From Deltaproteobacteria bacterium (lineage in GTDB: Bacteria; Desulfobacterota; Binatia; UBA1149; JAJCZL01), in NCBI GenBank assembly GCA_029262415.1, contig JAJCZL010000037.1:1-64000 (forward strand): a stretch of DNA of 64,000 bases. Reading direction: 5' to 3'. Under the pieces are notes generated by a model, which was given only the letters and a program-made list of their open reading frames with translations, searched no databases and was not told where the DNA came from. Below, piece after piece: positions 44,165-52,908 of the stretch. The translations under genes were made by a program, and so were the position numbers. Each line of letters opens with the position of its first letter. Position 1 is the stretch's first letter.

Positions 44165-45239
44165 TGACAACCTCCGCGACCGGAAGTTCGATGACGATCC
44201 TGCCCGCCAACGACTTGAACGCAGCGGCAGCTTCAGAATCTCCTCCGGCTGCCGCAATCGGCCGGCCCTTGTCCCCCGCCTCGCGCACAGCACGGAGCAA
44301 AGGCACACCACCGAGGAAGGCGACCCCGTATTTCTCGGCGACGCGCGCGCCGCCGCCGGCACCAAATACCGCGGTCTGTTCTCCACACGAAGAACAAACG
44401 TGAAAGCTCATGTTCTCGATTACACCGAGGACGGGCGTCGCGGCCTGCTGGAACATTTTGACACCGCGTTCGACATCGGCCAACGCCACGTCTTGAGGTG
44501 TGGTAACAATAATTCCACCGTCCAGCGCTATCGTTTGCGTAAGAGTCATCTGTACGTCACCGGTGCCGGGCGGGAGGTCGAGAATCAAGTAGTCCAACTC
44601 GCCCCAGTTAACATCGTTAAAGAACTGGCCTAGGGCTTTCGAAAGCATCGGGCCTCGCCAGATCAGCGGGGCGCCTTGGCCGACAAAAAAACCCATCGAG
44701 ACGAGTTTGACTCCGTAGCGCTGGATCGGGATGAGGCGGCCGTCTTCGTCGCTCTGCCCCTGCTTACTACCCGCGAGCCCGAACATAGTCGGTATGCTCG
44801 GACCGTAAATATCGGTATCGAGCAAACCGACCCGGTGGCCTGCTTTCGAAAGCGCAACCGCGAGGTTGGATGCAACTGTCGACTTACCAACCCCCCCTTT
44901 GCCGCTGGCCACGGCAACTACACGTTTGATGCCTGCCGGCTTGCCCGGCCCACCGCCCATCGCCGTCGCCATTTCACGTGCCTGCGCCCTGCGGTCGGGC
45001 GCGCCCTGTTCGACGATGATCTCCGGTTTCGGAATACCGTCGATAGAGTCGAGAAGTTTTTCGACGCTCGCCAGGACCTGCGCCCGCACATCTGCGTTCT
45101 GCGTTACGATCGAAAGGTGCAGCTCAGTGGCGTCATCGCGAAAGCGGATGTCCTTAACGACACCAAATGAAACGATGTCTCGGCTGAAACCGGGATACTT
45201 GATCTCCTTCAGACGTTCTTTGAGTTCTTCAGCGGTCAT
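44157..45239 (-). CDS. Mrp/NBP35-type Fe-S carrier ATPase with N-terminal DUF59 domain
   Basis: A 360-residue Mrp (ApbC) protein. Residues 1-90 are a DUF59/MIP18 domain (LKERLKEIKYPGFSRDIVSFGVVKDI in pieces). The ATPase follows, with ASGKGGVGKSTVASNLAVAL, LDTDIYGPSIPTMFG, LDLPPGTGDVQMT, TTPQDVALADVERG and ENMSFHVCSSCGEQ, the last holding the two cluster-bridging Cys. It assembles or carries 4Fe-4S clusters. ATG 45239 is chosen for AAGGA four bases upstream; ATG 45263 is an alternative. It is the first gene of a minus-strand run: mrp, mrp-DUF971, DUF523/1722, mscK-like. Confidence 0.9.
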   Translation of the reverse strand: MTAEELKERLKEIKYPGFSRDIVSFGVVKDIRFRDDATELHLSIVTQNADVRAQVLASVEKLLDSIDGIPKPEIIVEQGAPDRRAQAREMATAMGGGPGKPAGIKRVVAVASGKGGVGKSTVASNLAVALSKAGHRVGLLDTDIYGPSIPTMFGLAGSKQGQSDEDGRLIPIQRYGVKLVSMGFFVGQGAPLIWRGPMLSKALGQFFNDVNWGELDYLILDLPPGTGDVQMTLTQTIALDGGIIVTTPQDVALADVERGVKMFQQAATPVLGVIENMSFHVCSSCGEQTAVFGAGGGARVAEKYGVAFLGGVPLLRAVREAGDKGRPIAAAGGDSEAAAAFKSLAGRIVIELPVAEVVNV

Positions 45240-45263
45240 TGGATCCTTGTTTCTCTCCGTCAT

Positions 45264-45594
45264 AGCTAACTTTGCGCCGGAAGCGCCTTGCTCGGGTCCG
45301 CGCACTCAAGCCCCCCAAACGGGTGTGGGGCGGTTATGAAATTCACTGCATTGGAGGCCCTGTCGGCTCGAGGGGGGCCAAAACTTCGACCGCCCGTATA
45401 TAAGGGATACCCGGCGCAGAGGACAGTCCGGGGGACGTGCGCGGGGGGCATAAGTTAGAGCTTCGGCCCGGTCACCGCGTCTCAGAGACGCCCCGCTTCG
45501 GCCCGACGGGCCGCATAGTCACTTGACGGGCGCGATTTTTCCGGGCTAACGTCGACGGTCGGAGCTGCCACGCGGCGCCCAAGAGCCGACACTC
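45264..45594. other. Divergent intergenic region without a gene
   Basis: About 330 bases between the mrp operon and a plus-strand exported protein gene. It has GC-rich inverted repeats, for example CGGCCC-GAC-GGGCCG near 45499-45513. Weak -35/-10-like elements occur for the plus gene (TTGACG at 45523-45528 followed 17 bases later by CTAACG). No RNA gene was seen. Confidence 0.4.
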
Positions 45595-46776
45595 ATGTTT
45601 ATTCGTACCCTGGTAATCCTCGCTGCGAGCCTTTTTGCGGCTCCCGCCTCTCCTGTGCCCGCCGAGGCCGCCCTGCCGCAGTTCTCTCCGGATGCTCTGC
45701 GTTGCCAAAGGGCGACCATCAACCGATCGGTCGACTTCCTCCGCGCCAGCCTGACCACGCGGCAGGCGTGTCTGCAGGCCCGCGTTGACCAACAGATCCC
45801 TGCCGAGACCGACTGTCTAGTCAGCACTGCGCAGGACTCGGGCCACGCAGAAACCGACCTCCAGCTGCGCCGTGCCGAGGCCGAGTTGGCGCAAGAGATC
45901 GCTCGGGCGTGCACCGGCTTTGACTTCTCCGAGCTGCAATTCCCCGGCCCCTGCCCGGATCCGGACGGCGCCCCGTACGACTCGCTCAACCACGCCAATT
46001 GTTTGATGCAGAAGATCAACGCAACCGTCGCCAAACTGCTGCCGATCCAGTACGCACCGCTGCCCGAAGGGCTCGCCGACCTACGTCAGAAGGACCGTAA
46101 CTGCCAAGACGACATCGCAACCAAGTCCGGCCGCCTGCTGATCAGGGAGTTCCGCGACCGCGCCCTGTGTATCTTCCGGCAACTCGACGGTCGCGCGAGC
46201 GTCGACGCGGAATGCCGTCGCGAAGCAGAGCGCAACCAACCCGACACCGGCGATACCCAAACCGACAACGATGTGCTCAGCGCCCACAACAAGGTCCTTG
46301 TCGGTATTGCCGAGACCTGCAACAACGTAGATCTCAGCGATATCGGCGCACCGAACGCGTGCGAGCACCCCGAGGGCTCCGTGTTCGGCCTTGCCCAACT
46401 CGTCGAGTGCATGTTTGAAACCCATCACCTCGAGGCGTTCCGCCTGATAGACGTCGTCACTCCGTGGGGATCGATGTGCGGCAACGGCGAGTTGAACGTA
46501 CCGCCGGAGGACTGCGACGACGGCGACCAGACCTTTACCCGTGGCGAAGCATGCATGCCCGATTGCACGGCGACGAAATGCGGCGACGCTGACGGTGACA
46601 GCGCCGTTGACGTCGTCGACGCGATGCTCGTAGTGCGATCGGCAATCGGTGTGTTCCCCTGCTCCGCCGGTGTTTGTGACGTCGACGGCGACGGCAACCA
46701 CGACGCCACCGACGCCATGCAGGTGCTGCGCCGCTCTGTCGGCCAAAACGTGTCGATGAACTGCCCCGCCCAATAA
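45595..46776 (+). CDS. Exported Cys-rich protein with dockerin-like tail
   Basis: A 393-residue protein with signal peptide (MFIRTLVILAASLFAAPASP...). The body (residues 30-300) contains many paired Cys and helices that look like tandem four-Cys units (RCQRATINRSVDFLRASLTT..., DCLVSTAQDSG, NCLMQKINATVAKLL, ECMFETHHLEAFRL). A Cys-rich insert, CGNGELNVPPEDCDDGDQ..., resembles the repeats of the protein at 1-2288. It ends with a dockerin-like double EF-hand (CGDADGDSAVDVVDAMLVV...CDVDGDGNHDATDAMQVLRR) and a last Cys, as in the two metallopeptidases. Function unknown. Confidence 0.8.
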   Translation: MFIRTLVILAASLFAAPASPVPAEAALPQFSPDALRCQRATINRSVDFLRASLTTRQACLQARVDQQIPAETDCLVSTAQDSGHAETDLQLRRAEAELAQEIARACTGFDFSELQFPGPCPDPDGAPYDSLNHANCLMQKINATVAKLLPIQYAPLPEGLADLRQKDRNCQDDIATKSGRLLIREFRDRALCIFRQLDGRASVDAECRREAERNQPDTGDTQTDNDVLSAHNKVLVGIAETCNNVDLSDIGAPNACEHPEGSVFGLAQLVECMFETHHLEAFRLIDVVTPWGSMCGNGELNVPPEDCDDGDQTFTRGEACMPDCTATKCGDADGDSAVDVVDAMLVVRSAIGVFPCSAGVCDVDGDGNHDATDAMQVLRRSVGQNVSMNCPAQ

Positions 46777-46863
46777 GCCTCACCAGCACCCGCCCCCACG
46801 ACCGCTGCCCAGCAGACGATGCCGCTGTTATGAACTGACGGCGCGCGGTGCTACGAGACGGGC

Positions 46864-47616
46864 ATGGACCTCGCCCTAAAAGACAAAACCGCGATCGTCA
46901 CCGGTGGTGCGTCGGGCATCGGACTGTGCACGGCGCGTTTTCTGCAACGCGAAGGTGTCCGCGTCCTAATCGCCGACATCCAAGAAGAAACGCTCAAGGA
47001 GGCCGCGGCCACGCTCAACCAGGGTGAGGTCGAGACATTCGCGCTCGACGTGCGCCACTACGACGCGTGCGAGGCTATGGTACGGCACGGCATCGAGAAC
47101 TTCGGCCACGTTGACATCCTTATCAACTCGGCGGGCATCAGCGGCCCCGCGCTGCTCTTCGTCGAGACCGGGCCGGAGGATTGGCACGACCTTATTGAGA
47201 TCAACCTGATCGGCGTAATGAACTGCTGTCGTGCCGTGACTGAGCACATGATCGAGCGAGGCTCAGGCAACATCGTTACGCTCGCCAGCGAAGCCGGCAA
47301 GGGCAACGAAAAACGCATCGTCGCCTATGGCGCGACCAAAGGCGGCGTCATCTCGTTTACCCGCGGGCTCGCAATCGAGCTCGGCCGCCACAACATCAAA
47401 GTCAACTGTGTCTGTCCCGGTGTGACACACAGCCCGATGACGGCCTACCTAAAGGACAGTCAAGAACTCGAAAAACGCTTCGCCTCGGCATACCCGCTGG
47501 GTCGGCTGGGAATACCCGAAGACATCGCGCCGATGATCGTGTTCTTGTGTTCTGACCGCACCTCGTGGGTGACCGGCCAGGCCATCAGCGTCAGTGGAGG
47601 CTTCGGGCGCAGCTGA
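46864..47616 (+). CDS. Short-chain dehydrogenase/reductase (SDR)
   Basis: A 250-residue classical SDR. The cofactor motif TGGASGIG (residues 14-21), DVRHYDACEAMV, NSAGISGPAL, the catalytic Ser region TLASEAGKG, Tyr-x-x-x-Lys in VAYGATKGGVISF, and the C-terminal CPGVTHSPM and SDRTSWVTGQAISVSGG are all present. The Asp at the end of beta-2 (LIADIQ) suggests NAD preference. It probably acts on a hydroxyacyl or sugar/alcohol substrate. It is 134 bases upstream of the permease-SPFH operon, same strand, and is probably a separate unit. Confidence 0.9.
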   Translation: MDLALKDKTAIVTGGASGIGLCTARFLQREGVRVLIADIQEETLKEAAATLNQGEVETFALDVRHYDACEAMVRHGIENFGHVDILINSAGISGPALLFVETGPEDWHDLIEINLIGVMNCCRAVTEHMIERGSGNIVTLASEAGKGNEKRIVAYGATKGGVISFTRGLAIELGRHNIKVNCVCPGVTHSPMTAYLKDSQELEKRFASAYPLGRLGIPEDIAPMIVFLCSDRTSWVTGQAISVSGGFGRS

Positions 47617-47693
47617 CAACGCAACCGGCGGCATGCCGACGAGCCGCTTGCCCCGCGCATGCCTTTGCGGCCCAAGCCCGCGTCCTCGGAGCG

Positions 47694-47710
47694 GAAATGC
47701 TATATTGTCC
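47694..47710 (+). promoter_or_regulatory. Possible Zur-like half-site/-10 element upstream of the permease-SPFH operon
   Basis: GAAATGCTATATTGTCC lies 41 bases before the first ATG of the operon. Its left part, GAAATGCTATA, matches the left half of the enterobacterial Zur-box consensus (GAAATGTTATA) with one difference; the right half does not match. TATATT could equally be a -10 element. This is a weak call. Confidence 0.25.
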
Positions 47711-47750
47711 GGCGACCGTGGACCCCGAGGCACGGTTGTAGTCGCGTACT

Positions 47751-50003
47751 ATGGACCTCATCGCCAACGTACTGATCGAGACCGCGCGGATCCTCTACGA
47801 GGGTTCGCTGTTTATTCTACTTGGGTTTCTGATCGCCGGGCTGTTGCACGAGTTCATGCCGACCAATGCGATCGCGCGCCACCTCGGCCGCGACGACACG
47901 AGCTCGGTCACGCTGGCCGCGCTATTCGGTGCGCCTATCCCGTTGTGTTCCTGCGGAGTGCTGCCCGCCGCTGCGGCATTACGGAATAAAGGCGCGAGCC
48001 GCTCTGCGCTGCTGTCTTTCCTGATCTCGACACCGGAGACGGGAGTAGACTCTATCGCGCTGACCTATGGGTTGCTCGGCCCGGTCATGGCTATCGTACG
48101 ACCGGTTGTCGCGGTCATCACCGCGATCGTCGCCGGCCTGGTCTCGATCCTCCTGCCTGAAACCGACGAGGATTTGCTCGACGAACGACTCGGCGAGGCT
48201 GAGGATTCATGCCACCAAAACCACACCCACGCGCCAGGCGAGGCCGACCACGAACACCCGCAGGGCGGCGCAAGCTACAGCGGCGGCAGCGGCCTCAGGC
48301 CCTCTGCGAACCCAACCGGCACGCCCGCCGACCGCACACGTCGGGTACTCAACTACGGCTTCGGTACGCTGCTTGACGAGATCGCGTTCTGGATGGCGCT
48401 CGGCATCGGCCTGACCGGTGTGCTCGCCGCACTGCTGCCCAGCGACTTCTTTTCAGCTGCGCTCGGGTTAGACCGCGGCATCATGCCGATGTTGTTGATG
48501 ATCGTCGCTGGGTTGCCTTTGTACCTGTGCGCAAGCGCATCCACGCCGGTGGCAGCCGCTTTGATCGCGAAAGGCCTTTCGCCCGGTGCCGCGCTGGTAT
48601 TCCTACTGGTTGGCCCGGCAACCAACGCCGCAACTATCACGGTGGTCGGAAAACTGTTGGGCTCACGCAGACTCAAGGTTTACATGGCCAGCATTATCGG
48701 CGTGAGCCTCGCAGCCGGGATTGCCGTGGATGCATTCGGCGGCGAAGCCGTACGCGCAACCGCTTTCTCGCGCACCGTGACGCCCGGCTATGACTTGCTG
48801 TCGATCCTCAAACTCGGTGCCGCTTTCGTATTCTCCGCCCTGCTGTGGACGAGCCTGCGGCGCATCGGACTTTCAGCGGGATTATCCGACCTGCGTGGAC
48901 AAGCCGTGCGTATGGGAAGCACCCTCAGCGGGCTACGGCTGCGTGACCTCATACGTCCGCCGGTTCTCGCCGCAACCGCCGTGCTCATAGTCCCTTTCGC
49001 GTTGCCGAGGTTCGCGCTCGTCGTCGAACCCGGACAACGCGGGGTCGTTCAACGCTTCGGCCACGTAACGGCCGGTGATCTGGCCCCGGGGCTGCACTGG
49101 CATCTGCCACCACCACTGGGTCGCGGAACCGCTGTCGACGTTGACCGGATCCGCGCAGTACCCATCGGCTTCGAAGAAACTGAGCGTGGCGGTCGCCTGG
49201 TGCTCGAAGCCGAGGCTTACTATCTAACCGCGGACGAGAACCTCATCGACATCCGTTCTGTGGTCACCTACCAGGTCAGCGACCCGGTCCGCGTCGCACT
49301 GGGCACTGAAGATCCGGATCTGCTGGTCCGCGGCGTTGCACGACGTGCACTGGTGGGCGTGGTCAGCACGCGTAGCATAGACGGCCTGTACACCAGTGGT
49401 CGCCGCGAAGCCGAGCTCGCATACCGCGACGCGATAGAAAACTATGTGCGCATCCGCCGGTTGGGTATCCGAATCAAGGATGCACGCTTTCTCGACGCGC
49501 ATGCACCGGCAGCAGTCCACGACGCGTTCCGCGACATTGCAAGCGCCCTCGAAGACAGAGAAACCGACATCTACGTTGCGCGTGGCTATGCTCTCGAGCG
49601 TGAAGCCGAGGCCTCGGGCGAATCCGTTCAGCGCAAACTCGCAGCCGACGGCGACTCCGTAGCCATGCGACTCCGCGCCGCCGCGCGTGCGCGGGCGTTT
49701 ACCGCGCTAGAGGGCGCGCGTGCCGGGAACGCGGTAACGACCGACTATAGATTGAGTCTTGAATCAATCGACAGGACTTTGGCTGGTACTCCGTTGTACA
49801 TTCACGACCGTCGCTACCACGCCACCGACATCGACCTGTGGCTCGGCTTCGGAGCGCTAACCCCACCCTCAGGTTCCCCACTGGCAGTTTTTCCGATCAC
49901 CTCCGACTTGACACGCGATAGAAACTCGGACGACGCCGTGCCGAACAACGCAGTACCCAATCGCAGCAATACCAACGGCCCGGCGCCGACTGATAAGGAA
50001 TGA
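47751..50003 (+). CDS. SO_0444-type metal permease fused to an HflK-like SPFH domain
   Basis: A 750-residue fusion. Residues 1-375 are a permease of the SO_0444/ArsP (DUF318) family with about eight membrane helices. Its marks are GAPIPLCSCGVLPAAAAL (Cys66, Cys68), FLISTPETGVDSI, LYLCASASTPVAAALI (Cys260) and LLVGPATNAATITVVGKLL. The loop between its halves is His-rich (CHQNHTHAPGEADHEH, 154-169). After one more membrane helix (about 400-420) comes an SPFH/Band 7 domain (421-690) like HflK: FALVVEPGQRGVVQRFG, LAPGLHWHLPPPLGR, RRALVGVVSTRSIDGL and EREAEASGESVQRKLAADGD. SO_0444 relatives are described as Cu/Zn efflux permeases. I know of no described protein with this fusion. ATG 47751 is the first start after an in-frame TAG (47739); no clear ribosome site. 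Confidence 0.85.
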   Translation: MDLIANVLIETARILYEGSLFILLGFLIAGLLHEFMPTNAIARHLGRDDTSSVTLAALFGAPIPLCSCGVLPAAAALRNKGASRSALLSFLISTPETGVDSIALTYGLLGPVMAIVRPVVAVITAIVAGLVSILLPETDEDLLDERLGEAEDSCHQNHTHAPGEADHEHPQGGASYSGGSGLRPSANPTGTPADRTRRVLNYGFGTLLDEIAFWMALGIGLTGVLAALLPSDFFSAALGLDRGIMPMLLMIVAGLPLYLCASASTPVAAALIAKGLSPGAALVFLLVGPATNAATITVVGKLLGSRRLKVYMASIIGVSLAAGIAVDAFGGEAVRATAFSRTVTPGYDLLSILKLGAAFVFSALLWTSLRRIGLSAGLSDLRGQAVRMGSTLSGLRLRDLIRPPVLAATAVLIVPFALPRFALVVEPGQRGVVQRFGHVTAGDLAPGLHWHLPPPLGRGTAVDVDRIRAVPIGFEETERGGRLVLEAEAYYLTADENLIDIRSVVTYQVSDPVRVALGTEDPDLLVRGVARRALVGVVSTRSIDGLYTSGRREAELAYRDAIENYVRIRRLGIRIKDARFLDAHAPAAVHDAFRDIASALEDRETDIYVARGYALEREAEASGESVQRKLAADGDSVAMRLRAAARARAFTALEGARAGNAVTTDYRLSLESIDRTLAGTPLYIHDRRYHATDIDLWLGFGALTPPSGSPLAVFPITSDLTRDRNSDDAVPNNAVPNRSNTNGPAPTDKE

Positions 50004-50007
50004 ACGA

Positions 50008-50925
50008 ATGAGCCCAACCGCAAAGATCTTTCTCGGGATTGCCGTGCTTGCGGGTAGTCTGCTCGCGGCGACCTGCGTCGTTATCGTCGATGAGACCGAA
50101 CAGGTGGTGGTCACCCAGTTCGGCAAACCGACCGCTGTGCACACAACCGCCGGACTGTACGCCAAGCTACCTACGCCGTTCCAGCGTGTGACGCGCATGG
50201 ACAAGCGGCTTCTATTGACCGAAACAGACGAGAACGAGTTGCTCACGGCCGACAAGAAAAACGTGGTGGTCTCCGCGTATATGTCCTGGCGCATTGCCGA
50301 CCCACTCGGCTACCTCTCCGCACTTCGTACCCGCGAGGCGGCGGAGAACCGACTTCGCGCGCTCATACAATCGGAGTTGGGAAGTGCGCTCGGCGATGTC
50401 GAGTTCGCCAGGCTGGTATCCGCTGATGGAGACGGCTCCGGCCTGCGCGCGTTGGCCGCAAAGGTCGAAGCGAAGTGCACCGAAACAGCCGACCAGAACT
50501 TCGGCATCGCGGTGACCGACTTCGGGATCACGCGCCTCAACTTCCCTTCACAGAACCTGCAAAGCGTGTTCGGTCGGATGCGGGCTGAGCGCTCACAGAT
50601 AGCCCGATCCTTCCGCAGCGAGGGCAAAGCCGAGGCGCAGAAGATCCGCTCGCAGGCCGATCGCGAGCGCGTCGAAACGCTCGCCGCCGCCGAGGCCGAA
50701 GCAACGCAACTGCGTGGCGAGGGTGAAGCAGAGGCCGCCAAGATCTACGCCGAAGCCTATGCCGGACACCAAGACTTCTACCGTTTCCTGCGTACACTGG
50801 AGACCTACGAGAAAGTCCTCGGCGAACAGACCACATTGATCTTACCGAGCGATACCCCGCTTTTCGGCTTATTGACGACCGGCAAGGTCGGCAGGACTCC
50901 ACCCTTGCCTGGACGCGACAAATAG
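50008..50925 (+). CDS. HflC-like SPFH (Band 7) protein
   Basis: A 305-residue protein with one N-terminal membrane helix (residues about 5-28) and an SPFH domain: VVIVDETEQVVVTQFGKPTA, LLLTETDENELLTADKKNVV, VSAYMSWRIADP, RALIQSELGSAL. The C-terminal Ala/Glu-rich coiled coil is of HflC type (KAEAQKIRSQADRERVETLA, EGEAEAAKIYAEAYAGHQDF, RTLETYEKVLG). HflC normally pairs with HflK and holds the FtsH protease at the inner membrane. Here the neighbours are metal transport genes instead, and no ftsH is in the window. AAGGA lies eight bases before ATG 50008; the gap to the upstream stop is four bases. Confidence 0.9.
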   Translation: MSPTAKIFLGIAVLAGSLLAATCVVIVDETEQVVVTQFGKPTAVHTTAGLYAKLPTPFQRVTRMDKRLLLTETDENELLTADKKNVVVSAYMSWRIADPLGYLSALRTREAAENRLRALIQSELGSALGDVEFARLVSADGDGSGLRALAAKVEAKCTETADQNFGIAVTDFGITRLNFPSQNLQSVFGRMRAERSQIARSFRSEGKAEAQKIRSQADRERVETLAAAEAEATQLRGEGEAEAAKIYAEAYAGHQDFYRFLRTLETYEKVLGEQTTLILPSDTPLFGLLTTGKVGRTPPLPGRDK

Positions 50926-50932
50926 GGAACGA

Positions 50933-51841
50933 GTGCAAGGACTTCTCTCATACGTCGGGCGGGCGCTCGCAGCGACCTTGCTGCTTACTTACGTCGCAAG
51001 CGGGCTCTACCAGGTCGCTGCAGACGAAAGTGCAGTCGCGCTTCGCTTGGGTCGCGTCGTCGGCCGCGATGTGTTGCCGGGGATGCACTGGAATCCACCT
51101 TGGCCTTTTGGCCGCGTAGTCATCGCGCAAACCGCGACCAGCTTCATCATGCCGATCGGCTACCGGTTCCAACCACGTCCCGATGTGTCACCAATCTCAG
51201 ATATGTGGCTGACCGGCGACACCAATGTCATCACTGCACGCATGATTGTGCAGTACCGGATCAAGAGCCTGACCGACTTCGTGCTTTCGAATGATTCGCC
51301 ACGCGAGCTGGTTCGCCGCACCGGAGAACGGGCACTCGCCGAGCTTCTCGCCGGTGAAGGTGTCGATGGCGTACTGACAACCCGCCGCAACACTATTCCG
51401 ACAGCCGTTCGGGAACGCGTTCAGGAAGTTCTCGACCAGCTGGAGGCAGGGATCGACATCCAGTCGGTCAACATCGAAGAGTTCGCCCCACCGGTCCAGG
51501 GTGGCGTGCGCGGCGCGTTCCAGGACGTTCAGAACGCGAAGTCGGACCGCGAACGCCTCATCCACGAAGCACGCGCGCAGGCCGCCCAGTCTGTGGCCGA
51601 GGCCAAGGGCGAGGCCGACCGCATCGTCAACGCCGCAGCCGGCAGCAAACGCGCGCGCACCGAAGAGGCCGGCGGACGTAGCCGCCGCTTCGCGGCCCTT
51701 GCCGCTCAGCACGCCACCTCGCCGGCCTTGACCGAAGAACGGTTGTTCTTGGAGACGATGGAGAAAGTTCTCGGACGTACGCGTAACTTTGTCGTCGAAC
51801 CCGGTCCTGGCGGAAGCGTCAAACTCCGGGTGCTGCGATGA
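50933..51841 (+). CDS. HflK-like SPFH (Band 7) protein
   Basis: A 302-residue SPFH protein starting at GTG 50933, with AGGGA five bases upstream. It has one membrane helix (residues about 8-28), ADESAVALRLGRVVGRDVLP, GMHWNPPWPFGRV and DTNVITARMIVQYRIKSLTD. SVNIEEFAPPVQGGVRGAFQ and a coiled coil (HEARAQAAQSVAEAKGEADR) are typical of HflK. It lacks the Gly-rich N-terminal cytoplasmic tail of E. coli HflK. Together with the SPFH tail of the permease and the HflC-like protein, there are three SPFH modules in one operon. Its stop overlaps the start of the binding-protein gene (ATGA). Confidence 0.87.
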   Translation: MQGLLSYVGRALAATLLLTYVASGLYQVAADESAVALRLGRVVGRDVLPGMHWNPPWPFGRVVIAQTATSFIMPIGYRFQPRPDVSPISDMWLTGDTNVITARMIVQYRIKSLTDFVLSNDSPRELVRRTGERALAELLAGEGVDGVLTTRRNTIPTAVRERVQEVLDQLEAGIDIQSVNIEEFAPPVQGGVRGAFQDVQNAKSDRERLIHEARAQAAQSVAEAKGEADRIVNAAAGSKRARTEEAGGRSRRFAALAAQHATSPALTEERLFLETMEKVLGRTRNFVVEPGPGGSVKLRVLR

Positions 51842-52908
51842 GGCTTCCTTTTGTGCGCAGCGTCCCGTTCGCGCGCTGCGCCGCTGCCTCAACCACCATC
51901 GCGTCAGTTACCGCAGTACTTGCATTGCTCGGCGGCTCAGCGTGCAACCCGGACAGCCTACCGCGTAGCGATGATCTGCGGTCCGGCCATCAGGGGCTCA
52001 GTATAGTCGTCACTATCCCTGTACTTGCGTTCATAGTGCGCGAAGTTGCCGGTGATCGCGGCAGCGTACGTTCGCTGCTGCCACCCGGCGCAAGCCCCCA
52101 CACTTTTGAACCGACGATCGGCGACGTGCGCGCGGTCGACGCGGCCGATCTACTGATCTCGGTGGGCGGAGGCTTCGATGACTGGGCGGTGCGTTTTGCC
52201 GAGACCGGCATGAGTTCACCGAAGAGGGATTTGCGCAGCATGCGCATACTCGATTTGAGTGGCTTGCGACTACTCGCCGCCGAGCACGTGCACGGGCGCG
52301 ACGAACATCATCAGCCCGACGAACTCAGGCACCACCAGGGTCCCAAAAGAGTGCCCGGCGCCGCCTCCGACCCACACGTTTGGCTCGACCCGGTGCAGGT
52401 TCGTGACATCATCGTGCCTGCTGTTGCGCTCCGGCTTGCACGCTTGGACCCCACCCACGCCCATGCGTATCACTCTCGTGCCGCCGACACGGTAACGATG
52501 CTGACCGAGCTGGACAAGTCGATCCGAACCGAGCTGGCGCGTGCACCGCGCCGTGAATACCTGGCGTTTCACAACGGCTGGCGCTATTTCACGGCGCGCT
52601 ACGACCTGCGCGAGATCGGCGTTATCGAGGAAGCGGCAGGCGAAGAACCGACACCGCGAGAGATAGCAGCGTTGATCCGCGGCGCACGCAAAGCCCAGGC
52701 TTCTGCGATTTTGATCGAACCCCAGTTGGGTGCACGTATGGCCGACACCGTCGCAGCAGAGTTTGGCGGAACCACGGTCACGGTCGATCCGCTCGGCGAT
52801 CCACGCGCCCCCGAGCGCTCGGGATACCGAGTCTTGATGGAATACAACGCGCGTGCCTTCGCACGCGCCCTCGGCGCGGACCAAAGCGCTGGAGACACAC
52901 GGGGATGA
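51838..52908 (+). CDS. znuA: ZnuA-like zinc/manganese ABC substrate-binding protein
   Basis: A 356-residue cluster A-I metal-binding protein. The ligands are recognisable: His in PPGASPHTFEPTIGDVRAVD, His in SDPHVWLDPVQVRD, His in YLAFHNGWRYFTARYDL, and an acidic residue in the EPQLGARMAD to DPLG region. Between the first two is a His-rich loop (EHVHGRDEHHQPDELRHHQG), the usual mark of zinc-specific ZnuA. The N-terminus has a signal and a Cys at LGGSAC that could be a lipoprotein site, though the -3 position is not ideal. It is coupled by ATGA overlaps at both ends. Confidence 0.9.
   Translation: MRLPFVRSVPFARCAAASTTIASVTAVLALLGGSACNPDSLPRSDDLRSGHQGLSIVVTIPVLAFIVREVAGDRGSVRSLLPPGASPHTFEPTIGDVRAVDAADLLISVGGGFDDWAVRFAETGMSSPKRDLRSMRILDLSGLRLLAAEHVHGRDEHHQPDELRHHQGPKRVPGAASDPHVWLDPVQVRDIIVPAVALRLARLDPTHAHAYHSRAADTVTMLTELDKSIRTELARAPRREYLAFHNGWRYFTARYDLREIGVIEEAAGEEPTPREIAALIRGARKAQASAILIEPQLGARMADTVAAEFGGTTVTVDPLGDPRAPERSGYRVLMEYNARAFARALGADQSAGDTRG

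Noticed and set aside
45300..45470. A possible structured RNA in the GC-rich divergent region upstream of mrp
   Set aside because: Several short inverted repeats occur, but there is no conserved tRNA, riboswitch or 6S-like pattern that I can recognise.
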